DNA of 17,801 nucleotides from Gammaproteobacteria bacterium (GTDB lineage Bacteria > Pseudomonadota > Gammaproteobacteria > SZUA-152): the NCBI GenBank assembly GCA_030617485.1, contig JAUWVK010000014.1, forward strand, positions 1 through 17,801, in the 5' to 3' direction. Positions 17,101 to 17,801 of the stretch are shown one piece after another. The stretch's first letter is position 1, and the number at the start of each line of letters is the position of its first letter. The notes below the pieces were generated by a model that did no database searches, was not told where the DNA came from, and was given only the letters and a program-made list of their open reading frames with translations. Made by a program: the position numbers and the translations under genes.

Positions 17101-17801
17101 TGTGTCACTTGTCATGATGGAGTGATCTCCACGGGCATTAATCCCGTCACACATATGGATACCACGAATGTGTGTGAAGCCTGTCATGCAACCAATGTGT
17201 GGGCGCCAGCTGTTGGTGTGGATCACTTACAGGTCAATGGCACCTGTGAGAGTTGCCACGATGGTGTGACAGCGACGACTAAAGATCCTCTTACGCATAT
17301 TCCCACAGCGGACACCTGCGATACCTGTCATGGAACCAATACCTGGTTGGGTGCAACCTTCGATCATGCGGGTACGATAAGTGGATGTGACACTTGTCAT
17401 GATGGTGTATTGGCAGAGGATAAAAATCCGACTACTCATATTAATACATCAGACCTGTGCGAAACCTGCCATGGTACGGCTGTCTGGGTACCTGTCGTTA
17501 CTGTCGACCATTCACAGGTTAATGGAATTTGTACCAGTTGCCATGATGGTACAACAGCAACCGGTAAAGATCCGGTAACACACATACCCACTACCGAGGC
17601 CTGTGATGTTTGTCATGTAACGGCTACATGGATAGGTGCATTGTTCGATCACACTGGAACCGTGGCTAACTGTAATGTTTGTCACAACACAATTATGGCC
17701 AGTGGCAAAGGCCCGACTCATGTAGACACTTCGGATGTGTGCGAGGCTTGTCACTCAACCGGTGTTTGGGCGCCGGTTGTTATTGTTGATCACGCTGAGG
17801 T
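14149..17801 (+). CDS. Giant secreted polyheme c-type cytochrome, partial (49 CxxCH sites visible)
   Basis: One frame stays open from a stop at 14122 to the window end, so the gene continues beyond it. After a signal peptide (SLLAGVRDFLLALTVV then FLCSGFLITSVANAA), about 1217 codons hold 49 CxxCH heme-binding sites. Their first cysteines run from 14344 to 17743, almost always 69 or 72 bases apart. From the fifth site on, all obey H-x6-C-x2-C-H, so each heme has its own second histidine in reach. Two half-modules alternate: W-(V/I)-P-V...VDH-x-x-V-N-G-x-C-x-x-CHDG and (A/S)-T-G-K-D-P-x-(T)-H-I-P-T-T-x-x-C-x-x-CH. The Trp recurs once per two hemes. This density matches small tetraheme cytochromes but in a vastly longer chain. 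The start is uncertain: no in-frame ATG exists near the signal peptide; GTG at 14149, GTG at 14131 and TTG at 14137 are candidates, all with poor ribosome sites. Likely role: long-range electron conduction or storage outside the inner membrane. C-terminal anchoring cannot be seen. Confidence 0.93.
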   Translation, partial: MVAVLKNCSLLAGVRDFLLALTVVFLCSGFLITSVANAATVVPDVNTFDHLATGFPLSGEHDLIDCEACHVGGVFEVLPTQCAACHDGVLAVGPSLTHIPTTAACDFCHTTAGFAASAIMDHSTIGTTECAACHNGVNATGQSASHIPTTNVCEACHSTITWVPSTGVDHAQVAGECFVCHNGVISTGKNASHIDTSDLCETCHSNDVWIPVVTVDHTQVNGSCASCHDGTTSTGKGVDHIVTSNICEACHSANAWVPVTTVDHNETQGTCESCHDGVIAIGKDPLTHIPTTEACDVCHSTANWMDITFDHTGIVNGCTTCHDGVSATGKDTATHINSSDLCETCHSTAVWLPVVTVDHSQVNGTCESCHDGIIATGKDLLTHIPTSLACDTCHDTANWLVSAFDHSTTTEVCSVCHDGTRATGKVTDHISTTDVCEACHTNAAWVPVTTVDHNETRGTCQSCHDGVVATGKDPLAHIATTDQCNACHAPSGWIPVTAVDHNEVNGTCESCHDGVIATGKDPLTHIPTTEPCETCHVNTTWVVPTFDHSTTTDTCITCHDNVVAVGKGLDHIDTSDVCEACHTSIVWIPASLVDHAQVNGSCESCHDGVIATGKDPVTHIPTTEACDVCHTTNVWFVGVFDHTTTTAACISCHDGTLATGKNPLTHMNTTDVCEACHTSDAWVPVTVVDHNETRGTCQSCHDGLVATGKDPLTHIDTTDQCNACHAPSGWIPVTVVDHSQVNGTCESCHDGNVATGMDPLTHIPTTEACDVCHTTNSWLGAAVDHTGFVGNCTSCHDGVIATGKTTVHMDTSDACEACHDIFPGTWLGVPAAQVDHNEVNGSCISCHDGGFASGKSPAHIDTSNLCEACHASSAWIPATSVDHAQVNGTCSICHDGTTATGKDPLTHINTTDVCEACHATNIWAPAVTVDHLQVNGVCSSCHDGTTATGKDPIIHIPTTDECDTCHDTTGWLGATFNHVGITDTCVTCHDGVISTGINPVTHMDTTNVCEACHATNVWAPAVGVDHLQVNGTCESCHDGVTATTKDPLTHIPTADTCDTCHGTNTWLGATFDHAGTISGCDTCHDGVLAEDKNPTTHINTSDLCETCHGTAVWVPVVTVDHSQVNGICTSCHDGTTATGKDPVTHIPTTEACDVCHVTATWIGALFDHTGTVANCNVCHNTIMASGKGPTHVDTSDVCEACHSTGVWAPVVIVDHAE
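14341..17801 (+). repeat. Mono- to tetraheme tandem repeat array in the polyheme gene
   Basis: The basic period is 69-72 bases (23-24 residues, one heme). Pairs of hemes form diheme units of about 141-144 bases. Near the right edge, clear tetraheme units start at 16936, 17221, 17506 and 17788 (spacings 285, 285 and 282). They share the order of residues between the heme cysteines and the alternation of a W-(V/A)-P half with a W-L/I-G-A half. Only a few units depart from the period, such as an 84-base step between sites at 16591 and 16675. Confidence 0.9.
15220..16650 (+). repeat. Two tandem decaheme blocks
   Basis: Heme sites 14-23 (block 15220-15927) and 24-33 (block 15928-16650) match one to one in type. 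Both blocks have the order tetraheme, diheme (CQSCH then CNACH), tetraheme. The diheme part is nearly identical in DNA: 42 bases at 15498-15539 are repeated exactly at 16209-16250, an offset of 711. This is the most recent visible duplication in the gene. Confidence 0.8.

Noticed and set aside
14380..17754. A series of short minus-strand open frames rich in Thr, His, Ile and Met across the polyheme gene
   Set aside because: They are mirror images of the repeated heme modules. They resemble each other only because the plus-strand gene is repetitive, and they lack ribosome sites and family features.
14341..17801. Regular 69-72 base periodicity that could suggest a CRISPR array
   Set aside because: The repeats are diverged, in frame and encode CxxCH sites with no unrelated spacers. 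This is a coding repeat.

Overview
The window most likely comes from a sulfur-oxidising gammaproteobacterium. This is inferred from a sox thiosulfate-oxidation cluster, a tusA-dsrE2 sulfur-transfer pair, a BepA-type outer-membrane quality-control protease, and many c-type cytochromes in moderately AT-rich DNA. I ran no database search, so the taxonomy is an inference.

Left part (1-5300): on the minus strand, soxX, soxY and soxZ are followed at the window edge by the first 11 codons of another secreted protein, possibly SoxA. The soxZ reading frame is broken by an apparent one-base deletion near 230-232. Next on the minus strand is bepA. On the plus strand, tusA and dsrE2 (sulfur carriers) end at a clear intrinsic terminator, followed by a secreted protein of unknown function.

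Middle (5289-8105): a secreted protein of ten ankyrin repeats (minus) lies divergent to a membrane-anchored Sel1-repeat protein (plus). Both look like protein-interaction scaffolds.

Right part (8174-17801): this is the most unusual region and looks like one long electron-transfer locus. A membrane-anchored flavoprotein with two iron-sulfur motifs faces left. Across a 644-bp gap, four plus-strand genes encode a TPR protein, a membrane protein with two 14-residue-spaced histidine pairs (candidate diheme cytochrome b), a secreted 21-heme cytochrome c made of triheme repeats, and a giant secreted polyheme cytochrome still open at the window end. That last frame shows 49 CxxCH motifs in about 1217 codons, one every 23-24 residues. 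From the fifth motif on, each follows the pattern H-x6-C-x2-C-H, and the motifs are arranged in di-, tetra- and decaheme super-repeats.

Working model (inference): electrons move between a cytoplasmic nicotinamide/flavin/iron-sulfur module, membrane b hemes, the periplasmic 21-heme protein and the giant polyheme protein, which could carry charge over long distance or store it. The nearby sulfur-oxidation genes would be a natural electron source, but nothing in the sequence proves a direct link.
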